DNA from: Candidatus Omnitrophota bacterium
Lineage (GTDB): Bacteria; Hinthialibacterota; Hinthialibacteria; OLB16
NCBI GenBank assembly: GCA_020632575.1
Contig: JACKFH010000002.1
Coordinates: 310,001-374,000, forward strand
Length of the DNA stretch: 64,000 nucleotides
Direction: 5' to 3'
Positions 34,613-42,110 of this stretch are shown here, in pieces. The notes beneath the pieces were generated by a model, which made no database searches, was not told the DNA's origin, and saw nothing but the letters and a program-made list of their open reading frames with translations. A program made the translations under genes and the position numbers. The first letter of the stretch is position 1. The number at the start of each line of letters is the position of its first letter.

Positions 34613-35230
34613 TTACTCGCCGGTCGCCTCTTCGAGGTCCGCGAGAGTCAACTCAAAACAGTCGGGACACAAGCCGTGACTAATTTGCGCCTCGCTGTGC
34701 TCTTTCAAATACGAGTCCACCTCGGTCCAAAATCCTTCGTCGTCTCGAACCTTTTTGCACATGCTGCAGATTGGGATTAACCCCTTCAGGGTTTTGATCG
34801 TGGCGAGCGCATCCTGGAGTTCTTGAATCAGGCGATCTCTTTCCTCTTCGGTCTTCCGACGTTTCAGGACATTGGCGATCACCTCGGGAAGGACGCTCAC
34901 ATATGAGGATTGATCGTCCTTGATCACGTAATCGTAAGCCCCGGCGCGCAGCGCGGAGACCGCGGTGACCTCATCGCCCGCCCCGGTCACAATGATCGCG
35001 GGAGAGTCGAGTCCCTGCTTAATGAGTTCGATTCCCGATCCATCTCCAAGATGATGGTCGACCAGAATCAGGTCGAAGTCTTGATCTTTCACGAGGCGAC
35101 GAGCCGCTTGAAGGCTGTCCGCGGAGGTTACCTCGAAGGAAAGACCTCTGGATTCCACCAGACGAACAAAGGATTTCCGATCCAATAGATCGTCCTCGAC
35201 ATGAAGGATTCTTATCTTTTCCATGATCAT
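34613..35230 (-). CDS. Response regulator with C-terminal cysteine motif
   Basis: A 205-residue protein. Residues 4-125 are a receiver domain (LHVEDDLLDRKSF, phospho-acceptor in DLILVDHHLGDG, and KDD near the end). A short coiled coil (EEERDRLIQELQDALATIKTLKG) follows. The C-terminus reads LIPICSMCKKVRDDEGFW and later SHGLCPDCFE: two CxxC pairs that probably bind zinc. From family knowledge this output module occurs in several sensory proteins, but its role is unsettled. It starts inside the stop of the Rcp1-like regulator gene (4-base overlap). Confidence 0.85.
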   Translation of the reverse strand: MIMEKIRILHVEDDLLDRKSFVRLVESRGLSFEVTSADSLQAARRLVKDQDFDLILVDHHLGDGSGIELIKQGLDSPAIIVTGAGDEVTAVSALRAGAYDYVIKDDQSSYVSVLPEVIANVLKRRKTEEERDRLIQELQDALATIKTLKGLIPICSMCKKVRDDEGFWTEVDSYLKEHSEAQISHGLCPDCFELTLADLEEATGE

Positions 35231-35655
35231 ACGATTTTAAAATCGGGTTTTTCGCAACTTTTCCAGTAATCGTGAAGGCGTTTCACCTTGGTAACAAATT
35301 CCTCGTGGTCGAGTGGTTTCACCATATATCCGGCGGCCCCCAAATCATAGCTGCGTTCGATATCCTTTCTTTCCGAAGAGGTGGTCATGACGACGACGGG
35401 GATTTGCCGCAAAGCCGGATCCGACTTCAGGGTCCCCAGGAACTCGAGGCCCCCCATGATAGGCATATTGAGGTCAAGGACGATCAAGTTGGGGAGACCA
35501 CGTCCCTCCTTCTTTTGTAGGAAATGGAAGGCTTCCTCCCCATGCGCCACCACATGCAGGTTCACCGGGTCGGAGGATTTTCGCAGGGCGCGAGTAAAGC
35601 CTAGGACATCGACCATGTCGTCTTCGATCAACAGGACTTCAAATTCCGTTTCCAT
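35227..35655 (-). CDS. Single-domain response regulator, Rcp1-like
   Basis: A 142-residue stand-alone receiver. LLIEDDMVDVLGFTRAL, the phospho-Asp in NLIVLDLNMPIMGGLEFL and AAGYMVKPLDHEEF follow the Rcp1 pattern, known from partners of phytochrome-type kinases. The ATG at 35655 is preferred, with AGGAG 8 bases upstream, over a frame that begins inside the kinase gene. It lies between the ethylene-receptor-like kinase and the second regulator in one transcript. Confidence 0.9.
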   Translation of the reverse strand: METEFEVLLIEDDMVDVLGFTRALRKSSDPVNLHVVAHGEEAFHFLQKKEGRGLPNLIVLDLNMPIMGGLEFLGTLKSDPALRQIPVVVMTTSSERKDIERSYDLGAAGYMVKPLDHEEFVTKVKRLHDYWKSCEKPDFKIV

Positions 35656-35681
35656 GCTCGAACTCCTATCCCAACACGTTT

Positions 35682-37193
35682 CTATCCCCGGTGGCTGCCA
35701 ACCGGCTCTTTCGGAATTGTGAAACAAAAAGCGGCGCCTTCGCCCTCCTCGGATTCGACCCAAACCTCGCCGCCAAATCGCTCAACCAATTTCTTAACGA
35801 TCGCAAGGCCCACTCCGGTCGACTCCTCGTCGTCTCTGGGTTTGAGGCTTTGGAATATTCTGAAAATACGGTCATGGTGATTTTTCGAGATGCCCGGGCC
35901 ATTGTCCTTCACCGAAAAAACATGGGATCGATCGCGATCTTCGGCGGAGATTTCAACTATCCCACCGACCTTGGGAGCATGCTTGAGCGCGTTCGATAGA
36001 AGATTTTGGACAATCTGCTGAAAAGCGGTTTCATCGTAACGAATCCCGGGGAAGTCCCCAATCAATCGAATCTCCACACCGGAACTCGGGCGTAAATCCT
36101 CCATGACTTCCTCGATCAACGGTCGACTTTGATGGTCTTTTATCGAGGTCTCCACCCGCCCCACCCTAGAATACTCGAGGATTCCATCGATTAGGTTATT
36201 CATCCTCCGGACCCGTCCCCGCATGATCTCGAGGTTTTCTCGGTTTTCCTGGCTCATGGAATCGGTGTCTTCCAACACGAAACTGGAAAGAGAGGAGATG
36301 GCGCGCAGAGGCGCCTTCAGATCGTGAGATACGATATAACAAAAATTATCCAACTCATCATTCGACTTTCGGAGATCTTCATTCAGCGCCTCCTGTTGCC
36401 GAGCCGACTCTCTTTCCCTCTCGAGAGAGCCGATACGTTCGGTGATGTCGACCACCGACCCGAGGACCATTTTACCGGTCTCCGTTTCAATAGGATTTAA
36501 GCCGATCTCCACAGGAAACTCTTCCCCATCTTTGCGCACCCCATACAAATCCCTGCCGGCGCCCATCGGCCGGGTCAATGGATTTTGGAAATATTCTTCT
36601 CGAAACCTTTGATGTCCTTCCCGAAATCGGGCGGGTAGGAGCATTTCGATCGGTTGGCCGATTAAATCCTTCCTGTCGTACCCGAAAAGGTTTTCAGTCT
36701 CTCGATTCACCAGGGAGATTGTCCCCCATTGATTGATCAAAATGAGTCCATTCGGGGCGGATTCCAGGACCGTCCTCAAGAGTTGCTCCGTTTTCCTCAA
36801 TTCGACATTCGCTTGGGCGAGTCCCGGCAATTCGAGAGCGTTTGGAAGGATCCGGACAAGAGCAAAGACAGTCGCCCATGATACGCTGGCTGTTAGGAAT
36901 TTGATGACTCCCGAGACCCGGTAAACGGGATGCCAAAAGATGATCGCCTCGACCAAGTGGACGGTTCCACAACAAAAGATGAAAGCGCAGAAGAGCCAAT
37001 ACAGATTGGAGTAAGGGAGCTCTTTCTTCTTCAGGGCATAGTAGGCAATCACGAATGGAATCGCCATGTAGGCCCCCCAAGTTCCAAAATCCGAAATAAT
37101 ATGAAGCCAGCCCTCGAACGCGGTCCAGTTTCCGCAATGCCACCTGGCCGGATAATCAGAAGTGTCGAATAGCTTGCTGATGAATTCCAACAT
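35682..37193 (-). CDS. Histidine kinase with ethylene-receptor-like membrane domain
   Basis: A 503-residue kinase. The first 120 residues form three membrane helices that match the ethylene-binding domain of plant ETR1: D35, Y42, I45, P46, I72, C75 and H79 occupy the positions of ETR1 Asp25, Tyr32, Ile35, Pro36, Ile62, Cys65 and His69, with identical spacing. Those residues bind Cu(I) and ethylene in ETR1. A PAS domain follows (about 135-265), a coiled coil, then the kinase core with IVSHDLKAPLRAI, N box QNLLSNALKHAP and G box GVGLAIVKKL. The kinase core resembles phytochrome-type kinases. Ethylene or copper sensing is an inference; the ligand is not shown. Confidence 0.85.
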   Translation of the reverse strand: MLEFISKLFDTSDYPARWHCGNWTAFEGWLHIISDFGTWGAYMAIPFVIAYYALKKKELPYSNLYWLFCAFIFCCGTVHLVEAIIFWHPVYRVSGVIKFLTASVSWATVFALVRILPNALELPGLAQANVELRKTEQLLRTVLESAPNGLILINQWGTISLVNRETENLFGYDRKDLIGQPIEMLLPARFREGHQRFREEYFQNPLTRPMGAGRDLYGVRKDGEEFPVEIGLNPIETETGKMVLGSVVDITERIGSLERERESARQQEALNEDLRKSNDELDNFCYIVSHDLKAPLRAISSLSSFVLEDTDSMSQENRENLEIMRGRVRRMNNLIDGILEYSRVGRVETSIKDHQSRPLIEEVMEDLRPSSGVEIRLIGDFPGIRYDETAFQQIVQNLLSNALKHAPKVGGIVEISAEDRDRSHVFSVKDNGPGISKNHHDRIFRIFQSLKPRDDEESTGVGLAIVKKLVERFGGEVWVESEEGEGAAFCFTIPKEPVGSHRG

Positions 37194-37321
37194 GCTCTCC
37201 CCCTTTCCGACTCATCACCCCAGAGGGTCTCCGGGGTGGTCCCCTTGCGTGTTGAGTCGAGTAAGCACAATCTATCATGAATATCAAAAGAAGATGAACT
37301 CTTTTTTACGGAGGGGAATCC

Positions 37322-38464
37322 TTGACCGAACAACCTAGGGATTCTGCTGCTGAGGAAGCCCCATCGAAAAAGCAACGCAACAAGCGATTGGGATGCCTCC
37401 TCAACCTGGGGCTCATCGCTCTCAGTCTGGTGCTGGGGATCCTTCTTTGTGAGGGCATCCTCAGGGTCCTCTACCCTATGAAAGGCAACCAGGGAAAACT
37501 GCTCGAAGATCTTCCCGATGATCCCATCCAATACCAACTCATACCAGGCGCCGAGGCGGTCTATTATGGGGCAAAGGTCCATGTGAACGAGGACGGGTAC
37601 CGTGGTGAACCCCTCCCAGATGCGACAGATGAAAACGTGCTTCGACTCGTTGTACTCGGGGACTCGATGACCTTCGGTAATGGAGTTGGCGAACGGGACC
37701 CCTACCCCGTCAGATTGGCACAATGGCTGTCCGGTCACGCGGAAGGATGGGAAGCGCGATCGGCGAACCTAGGAGTTCCTTCTTACAATACGGAACAAGT
37801 CGCGATTCAACTCGAACGGAAGGGGCTCCCGCTCCATCCGGATTTGGTGGTCTATGGTTTCTTTGTCAACGACGCCGCTCCCAAGGGGACCGCGATTTAT
37901 TGGTCTCGGCCCGACCCCGGCCTGATCCAATCTCTTTCGGAGGGCTCCTATTTTCTCCGATTCCTCCAAAGCCAAGTCCCCCAATTGGTGACCGCCACTC
38001 GAAAGTCTCTCGGCATTCGCGCCCGGTCGGAGGGTTATATCGAGTACTACCGGGAAGGAACGGAGAGTTGGCGGAATTGCCGAGATTCCCTGGAAAGAAT
38101 CCGAAACGCCTGCCGCGAGGCGGATGTTCCGCTCGCGGTGGTTTTGATCCCGTTTTGGGTCGACTTCAAGAATTATCCCTGGGCCGATTGCCACCAAGCG
38201 GTCCGAGAGGAGCTCAACAATCTAGAGGTTCCAGTCATCGATCTCGCGAAAATATGGGGAGAAAAGGGTGTGAATGGCAGAAAATATTGGATTGATATCC
38301 ACCAATCGCATCCAACCGGAGAGGGATATCAACTCCTCACGGACACGGTGGGACCGTTTTTGGAGCGGGAGGTCTGGCCGAATTCACCTCTTTCGACTGA
38401 GTTCCCCCTAGTTGGAGAAAAAAAATCCGAACTTGACCCTAGCGGAAAGAACGACCAAAATTGA
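37322..38464 (+). CDS. SGNH/GDSL hydrolase, membrane-anchored
   Basis: A 380-residue protein with a cytoplasmic N-terminus, one membrane helix (about 28-50) and an SGNH hydrolase domain. Block I is VVLGDSMTFGNGV with the catalytic serine, the oxyanion-type Asn is in GFFVNDAA, and the His is in DIHQSHPTGEGYQLL. Such proteins deacetylate or esterify cell-envelope polysaccharides. The start is TTG, supported by GGAGGGG 6 bases upstream. It is divergent from the kinase gene with 128 bases between. Confidence 0.8.
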   Translation: MTEQPRDSAAEEAPSKKQRNKRLGCLLNLGLIALSLVLGILLCEGILRVLYPMKGNQGKLLEDLPDDPIQYQLIPGAEAVYYGAKVHVNEDGYRGEPLPDATDENVLRLVVLGDSMTFGNGVGERDPYPVRLAQWLSGHAEGWEARSANLGVPSYNTEQVAIQLERKGLPLHPDLVVYGFFVNDAAPKGTAIYWSRPDPGLIQSLSEGSYFLRFLQSQVPQLVTATRKSLGIRARSEGYIEYYREGTESWRNCRDSLERIRNACREADVPLAVVLIPFWVDFKNYPWADCHQAVREELNNLEVPVIDLAKIWGEKGVNGRKYWIDIHQSHPTGEGYQLLTDTVGPFLEREVWPNSPLSTEFPLVGEKKSELDPSGKNDQN

Positions 38465-38528
38465 TCGGGGCTTCAAATCGTGGAGGTCCGAATCCCTTCT
38501 TTGAATTAATTTGGAGGTTGAACTCAAC

Positions 38529-40931
38529 ATGTCTTCCATTTCATTATCAAGTCGAACCTTGACGCGTGCCGTTTTCGCGATGGCGCTACTAGTTTTCGCG
38601 ATCCCCTCTGTCCGAGCCGAGGAAGCGAAACAAGAGGAGGCCAAACAGGAGGAGGTCGGTCTGCCTCACTGCCCGGTTCACAGCGATCACACGGTCAATT
38701 TCAGAATATACAGCGACACCGCCGATGGTCGCGTCTTCTTTTGTTGCGAGGGATGCAAGGGCGCTTTCGACAAGGAGCCCGAAAAGTATTCCGAGGGAGT
38801 GAACAAACAACGCGAGGAACTCGGGAAACTGGAGAAGGTCCAGATTAAGTGCCCGGTCACCGGGAAACCCATCGATCCAGGGGTCTGGTTCGAATATAAG
38901 GGAGAGAAACTCGCCTTCTACGATGGCTTCGCGTGCGGCGATTTCCTCAAGGACGATCAACCCTACATTTCCAATCTGAAGGATTGCTATACCTATCAGT
39001 CGAAGTGTCCGGTCTCGGGCAAGCCCATCAACGTTTTCAAACACTTCACCACCGAGGATGGCCTAACAGTCTATTTCTGCTGTGGCAACTGCTGCGCGGC
39101 GTTCGCGAAAGACCCCGGGAAATATGCGGACGCCCTGAAGGAAATGGGGTATCCCATCGACGTTCCCGCCAAACAGGGTGGAGATGCGGAAAAACCGGCG
39201 GCCGATGAGAAACCCGAAGACAAAGAGACCCCGAAGGATCAAGTCGCGAAATTCGAAGGTCTGCCCCCCTGCGCGGTGAATCCCGGAAGCAAAGTGGACT
39301 TCACCAAATTCTTCCTCACCGAGGATGGCCCGGTGTATTTCTGCTGCGGCAACTGCTGCGCGGAGTTTGCCAAGGACCCGGCCAAGTATGCCGAGGGGGT
39401 CAAGAAACAGCGGGAGCATCTGGCGACGCTCGACAAGATCCAAGTCTCCTGCCCGGTCTCCGGCAAACCGGTTGACCCGAATGTGACCAAGGAGTTCGAT
39501 GGTCAGACCATCGCGTTCTGTTGCACCAATTGTTGCGCCGAATACAGCAAAGACCCGGCAAAATTCGCCAAGGAGCTGGTCGGAAGTTTCACCTACCAAA
39601 CCCTCTGCCCGGTTTCCGACAAACCGATCGATCCCTCCGTCTCCTTCGAGTTGGCGGCGGGTCAAAAAGTTTATTTCTGTTGTGGAAATTGCTGCGCAGA
39701 GTTCGCCAAAGATCCGGCGAAGTACGCAGACAAGGTAAAAGAGCAGGGATACAAATTCGATTTCGAGGCCAAGAAGGAAGTGGCCAAAGCGGAAGCGCCT
39801 GCACCCGAGGAAAAGGTCGCGAAATTTGAGGGTCTCCCCCCTTGCGCGGTGAACCCTGGAAGCAAGGTGGACTTCACCAAGTTCTTTCTCACTGAGGATG
39901 GCCCGGTGTATTTCTGCTGCGGGAACTGCTGCGCCGAGTTCGCGAAGGATCCGGCCAAATACGCCGAGGGGGTCGAGAAACAGCGGGCGCACCTGGCCTC
40001 ACTCACCAAAATCCAGGTTGCTTGTCCTGTCTCTGGGAAACCGGTCGACCCGAATGTGACCAAGGAATTCGATGGTCAAACCATCGCATTCTGTTGCACC
40101 AATTGCTGCGCCGAATACAGCAAAGACCCGGCAAAATTCGCCAAGGAGCTGGTCGGAAGTTTCACCTACCAAACCCTCTGCCCGGTTTCCGGCAAACCGA
40201 TCGATCCCACAGTCTCCTTCGAGTTGGCGGCGGGTCAAAGAGTTTATTTCTGTTGTGGCAACTGCTGCGCCGAGTTTGCCAAGGACCCCGCGAAGTACGC
40301 CGACAAGGTGAAGGAGCAGGGGTACAAGTTCGATTTCGAGGCCAAGACGAAAGCGGCTAAAGCTGAGGAACCCAAGAGCGAGGAGAAACCAGCCGAGCAG
40401 GCCAAGGCGGAATCCGAGGAGTCGGTCGAACTTCCCAACTGCGTCGTGAATTCGGGCGGCAAGATCAACCTGGCCAAGTTTGTCCTGACCGAGGAGGGGC
40501 CGGTCTATTTCTGCTGCGATGGATGCAAAGCCAAATACGAGGCCGATCCAGGAAAATTTGCCGACGCGGTCGCCGAACAGCACAAACTCATTGCGGCCCT
40601 GCCTAAATCTCAGGTTTGCTGCCCCCTTTCGGGGAAACCCTGTGACACCCAATTCACCGCGGAATATGAGGGTCAGAAGGTGGCGTTCTGTTGTGGCAAT
40701 TGTTGCGCGGCTTTTTCGAAGGACCCCGCGGCCTATGCCGACAAACTCGCGAGCGCCTTCACTCTGCAAACCGTCTGTCCGGTCTCTGGCAAGCCGATCA
40801 ATCCACAGGCGAGCCTGGAAGTCTCCGATGGAGTTCAACTCTATTTCTGCTGCCAAGGTTGCAAGACGGAGTACGAAAAGAACCCCGAGAAATACAAGGA
40901 CAGTTTAGCGAAACAGGGATTCCAATTCTGA
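38529..40931 (+). CDS. Exported protein with twelve TRASH/YHS-like cysteine modules
   Basis: An 800-residue protein. A signal peptide (FAMALLVFAIPSVRAEE) is followed by four repeats of a three-module unit. Each module of about 45 residues has CP or CA near its start (often CPVSGKP), then YFCCGNCCAEFAKDP or close variants. That is the C...CCxxC pattern of TRASH/YHS metal-binding domains. I count twelve modules; the second (FYDGFACGDF) has lost its CCxxC. Each unit ends in a Lys/Glu/Ala-rich linker. The family is linked to copper and other heavy-metal binding, so a periplasmic metal sponge is likely. Start chosen at ATG 38529 with GGAGGT upstream. It is closed by the terminator at 40961. Confidence 0.88.
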   Translation: MSSISLSSRTLTRAVFAMALLVFAIPSVRAEEAKQEEAKQEEVGLPHCPVHSDHTVNFRIYSDTADGRVFFCCEGCKGAFDKEPEKYSEGVNKQREELGKLEKVQIKCPVTGKPIDPGVWFEYKGEKLAFYDGFACGDFLKDDQPYISNLKDCYTYQSKCPVSGKPINVFKHFTTEDGLTVYFCCGNCCAAFAKDPGKYADALKEMGYPIDVPAKQGGDAEKPAADEKPEDKETPKDQVAKFEGLPPCAVNPGSKVDFTKFFLTEDGPVYFCCGNCCAEFAKDPAKYAEGVKKQREHLATLDKIQVSCPVSGKPVDPNVTKEFDGQTIAFCCTNCCAEYSKDPAKFAKELVGSFTYQTLCPVSDKPIDPSVSFELAAGQKVYFCCGNCCAEFAKDPAKYADKVKEQGYKFDFEAKKEVAKAEAPAPEEKVAKFEGLPPCAVNPGSKVDFTKFFLTEDGPVYFCCGNCCAEFAKDPAKYAEGVEKQRAHLASLTKIQVACPVSGKPVDPNVTKEFDGQTIAFCCTNCCAEYSKDPAKFAKELVGSFTYQTLCPVSGKPIDPTVSFELAAGQRVYFCCGNCCAEFAKDPAKYADKVKEQGYKFDFEAKTKAAKAEEPKSEEKPAEQAKAESEESVELPNCVVNSGGKINLAKFVLTEEGPVYFCCDGCKAKYEADPGKFADAVAEQHKLIAALPKSQVCCPLSGKPCDTQFTAEYEGQKVAFCCGNCCAAFSKDPAAYADKLASAFTLQTVCPVSGKPINPQASLEVSDGVQLYFCCQGCKTEYEKNPEKYKDSLAKQGFQF
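39243..39773 (+). repeat. Direct repeat copy A inside the TRASH gene
   Basis: This 531-base segment (three modules, starting GTCGCGAAATTCGAAGG) recurs as copy B at 39816-40346 with identical length and near-identical sequence; the offset is 573 bases. Such identity within one gene points to recent tandem duplication or gene conversion. Confidence 0.85.
39816..40346 (+). repeat. Direct repeat copy B inside the TRASH gene
   Basis: Second copy of the 531-base unit at 39243-39773. Most differences are synonymous, with only a few changes such as SCPVSGKP to ACPVSGKP and SDKP to SGKP. Confidence 0.85.
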
Positions 40932-40960
40932 GGGATTGATTTCTTGCACATGAATGGCCC

Positions 40961-40990
40961 GAGACACCGCCGTTGGCGGTGTCTCTTTTT
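40961..40990 (+). terminator. Rho-independent terminator after the TRASH gene
   Basis: GAGACACCGCC, loop GTT, GGCGGTGTCTC then TTTTT: an 11-base-pair stem followed by a T tract, 30 bases after the stop. A possible start codon of the next frame inside this hairpin is therefore unlikely to be used. Confidence 0.92.
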
Positions 40991-41032
40991 AATGGAAAAC
41001 CACCCATTTGGATTGATGAGAGTCGAAACGAA

Positions 41033-42010
41033 ATGACGCACTATTGGCCAATCCCTTTTATCGAAGAGAAAACCTTCTCCTCGATCGAGGAGAAAAAGAC
41101 GGTCGCTCTGGTGACAACCGCCGCGGCTTGGGCGGCAGTGGAAAGTCGCTTGAATCTCTCCCTTGTTTGGCAAGCCGAAATGAATGAGGCCACGGTTCCC
41201 GCATGGCGGAAACTTCTCGACACAATAGAGGGGGAAGTGATCTATGCGGTTGGAGGGGGCCTCGCGGTGGACGCCGCCAAATACCTTGCCGCCGAGAAAG
41301 ATCTTCCGCTTGTCTGCCTACCCACCGCACTTTCCGTCGATGCGTTTTTGACCTGGGCTTCCGGTTATCGAGAGGGTGATTGTGTCCGTTACGTGGAAAC
41401 CCGCTGCCCGGATCGTCTTATCATCGATTACGATGTGCTCGCCTCCGCGCCGGAATCGATCCGGGCGGCCGGGATTTGCGACACCTTGTCGATCGCCACG
41501 GGCCGGTGGGATTGGAAATACGCCGAAGAGAAGGGAATGAACACGGAGGCGACCCGATTCATTCCTTATATCGACCGAATGGCCGAGGCTATTCTAAACG
41601 GATCTCTCGATTGCGCGGCTTCCGCCGGCAGGGGGGAAAGGGATGGGCTTAAGCAACTACTCGACGGTCTCGCGATGGAAGTTCAAATGTGCAACCTCAT
41701 TGGCCATTCCCGGCCGGAGGAGGGGAGCGAGCATTATTTCGCCTACTCGGTTGAGAACACCATGGGGAAAGGTCTTCCACACGGAGATTTGGTTGGCCCG
41801 GGCATCCTCTTAATGGCTGAATTTCAGGGTCAGGAGACCGCTCCATTGAGAAAAGCGCTCGAGGATTGCCAGATCCCATTGAACAGCATTCCCAACCCGG
41901 TCATCCGGGAAACACTGCTAAACCTTCCGGATTATTGCCGAAAACAGGGCCTCCCCCATGGGATTGCTCATGATTTGACCCAGGATCAAATCGACCGACT
42001 CGTCCCGTGA
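41033..42010 (+). CDS. Glycerol-1-phosphate dehydrogenase-like protein
   Basis: This 325-residue protein shows the iron-containing alcohol dehydrogenase fold of the AraM/EgsA type. GGGLAVDAAKYLA and LPTALSVDAF bind the nucleotide, and the metal ligands appear as D150 (AGICDTLS, followed by WDWKYA), H234 (SRPEEGSEHYF) and H250 (LPHGDLVGPG). The family makes sn-glycerol-1-phosphate, known in archaeal lipids and some bacteria. The ATG at 41033 avoids a longer frame that would begin inside the upstream terminator. Confidence 0.8.
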   Translation: MTHYWPIPFIEEKTFSSIEEKKTVALVTTAAAWAAVESRLNLSLVWQAEMNEATVPAWRKLLDTIEGEVIYAVGGGLAVDAAKYLAAEKDLPLVCLPTALSVDAFLTWASGYREGDCVRYVETRCPDRLIIDYDVLASAPESIRAAGICDTLSIATGRWDWKYAEEKGMNTEATRFIPYIDRMAEAILNGSLDCAASAGRGERDGLKQLLDGLAMEVQMCNLIGHSRPEEGSEHYFAYSVENTMGKGLPHGDLVGPGILLMAEFQGQETAPLRKALEDCQIPLNSIPNPVIRETLLNLPDYCRKQGLPHGIAHDLTQDQIDRLVP

Positions 42011-42110
42011 GAGCCCGGACCCCGGCAACGCTCTGTCCAACCCCCGCTTTTTCAGACTAAAATAGGGTTTCGGATTGTCCGATATTTTGTTTGTGATTTT
42101 GAAAGACCGA

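Noticed and set aside
39243..40346. Direct repeats considered as a CRISPR or mobile-element array
   Set aside because: The repeats are coding, in frame and 531 bases long, with no spacers.
40961..41032. Upstream extension of the dehydrogenase gene starting inside the hairpin
   Set aside because: The start would lie in the loop and stem of the TRASH gene terminator; the ATG at 41033 keeps the whole conserved domain.
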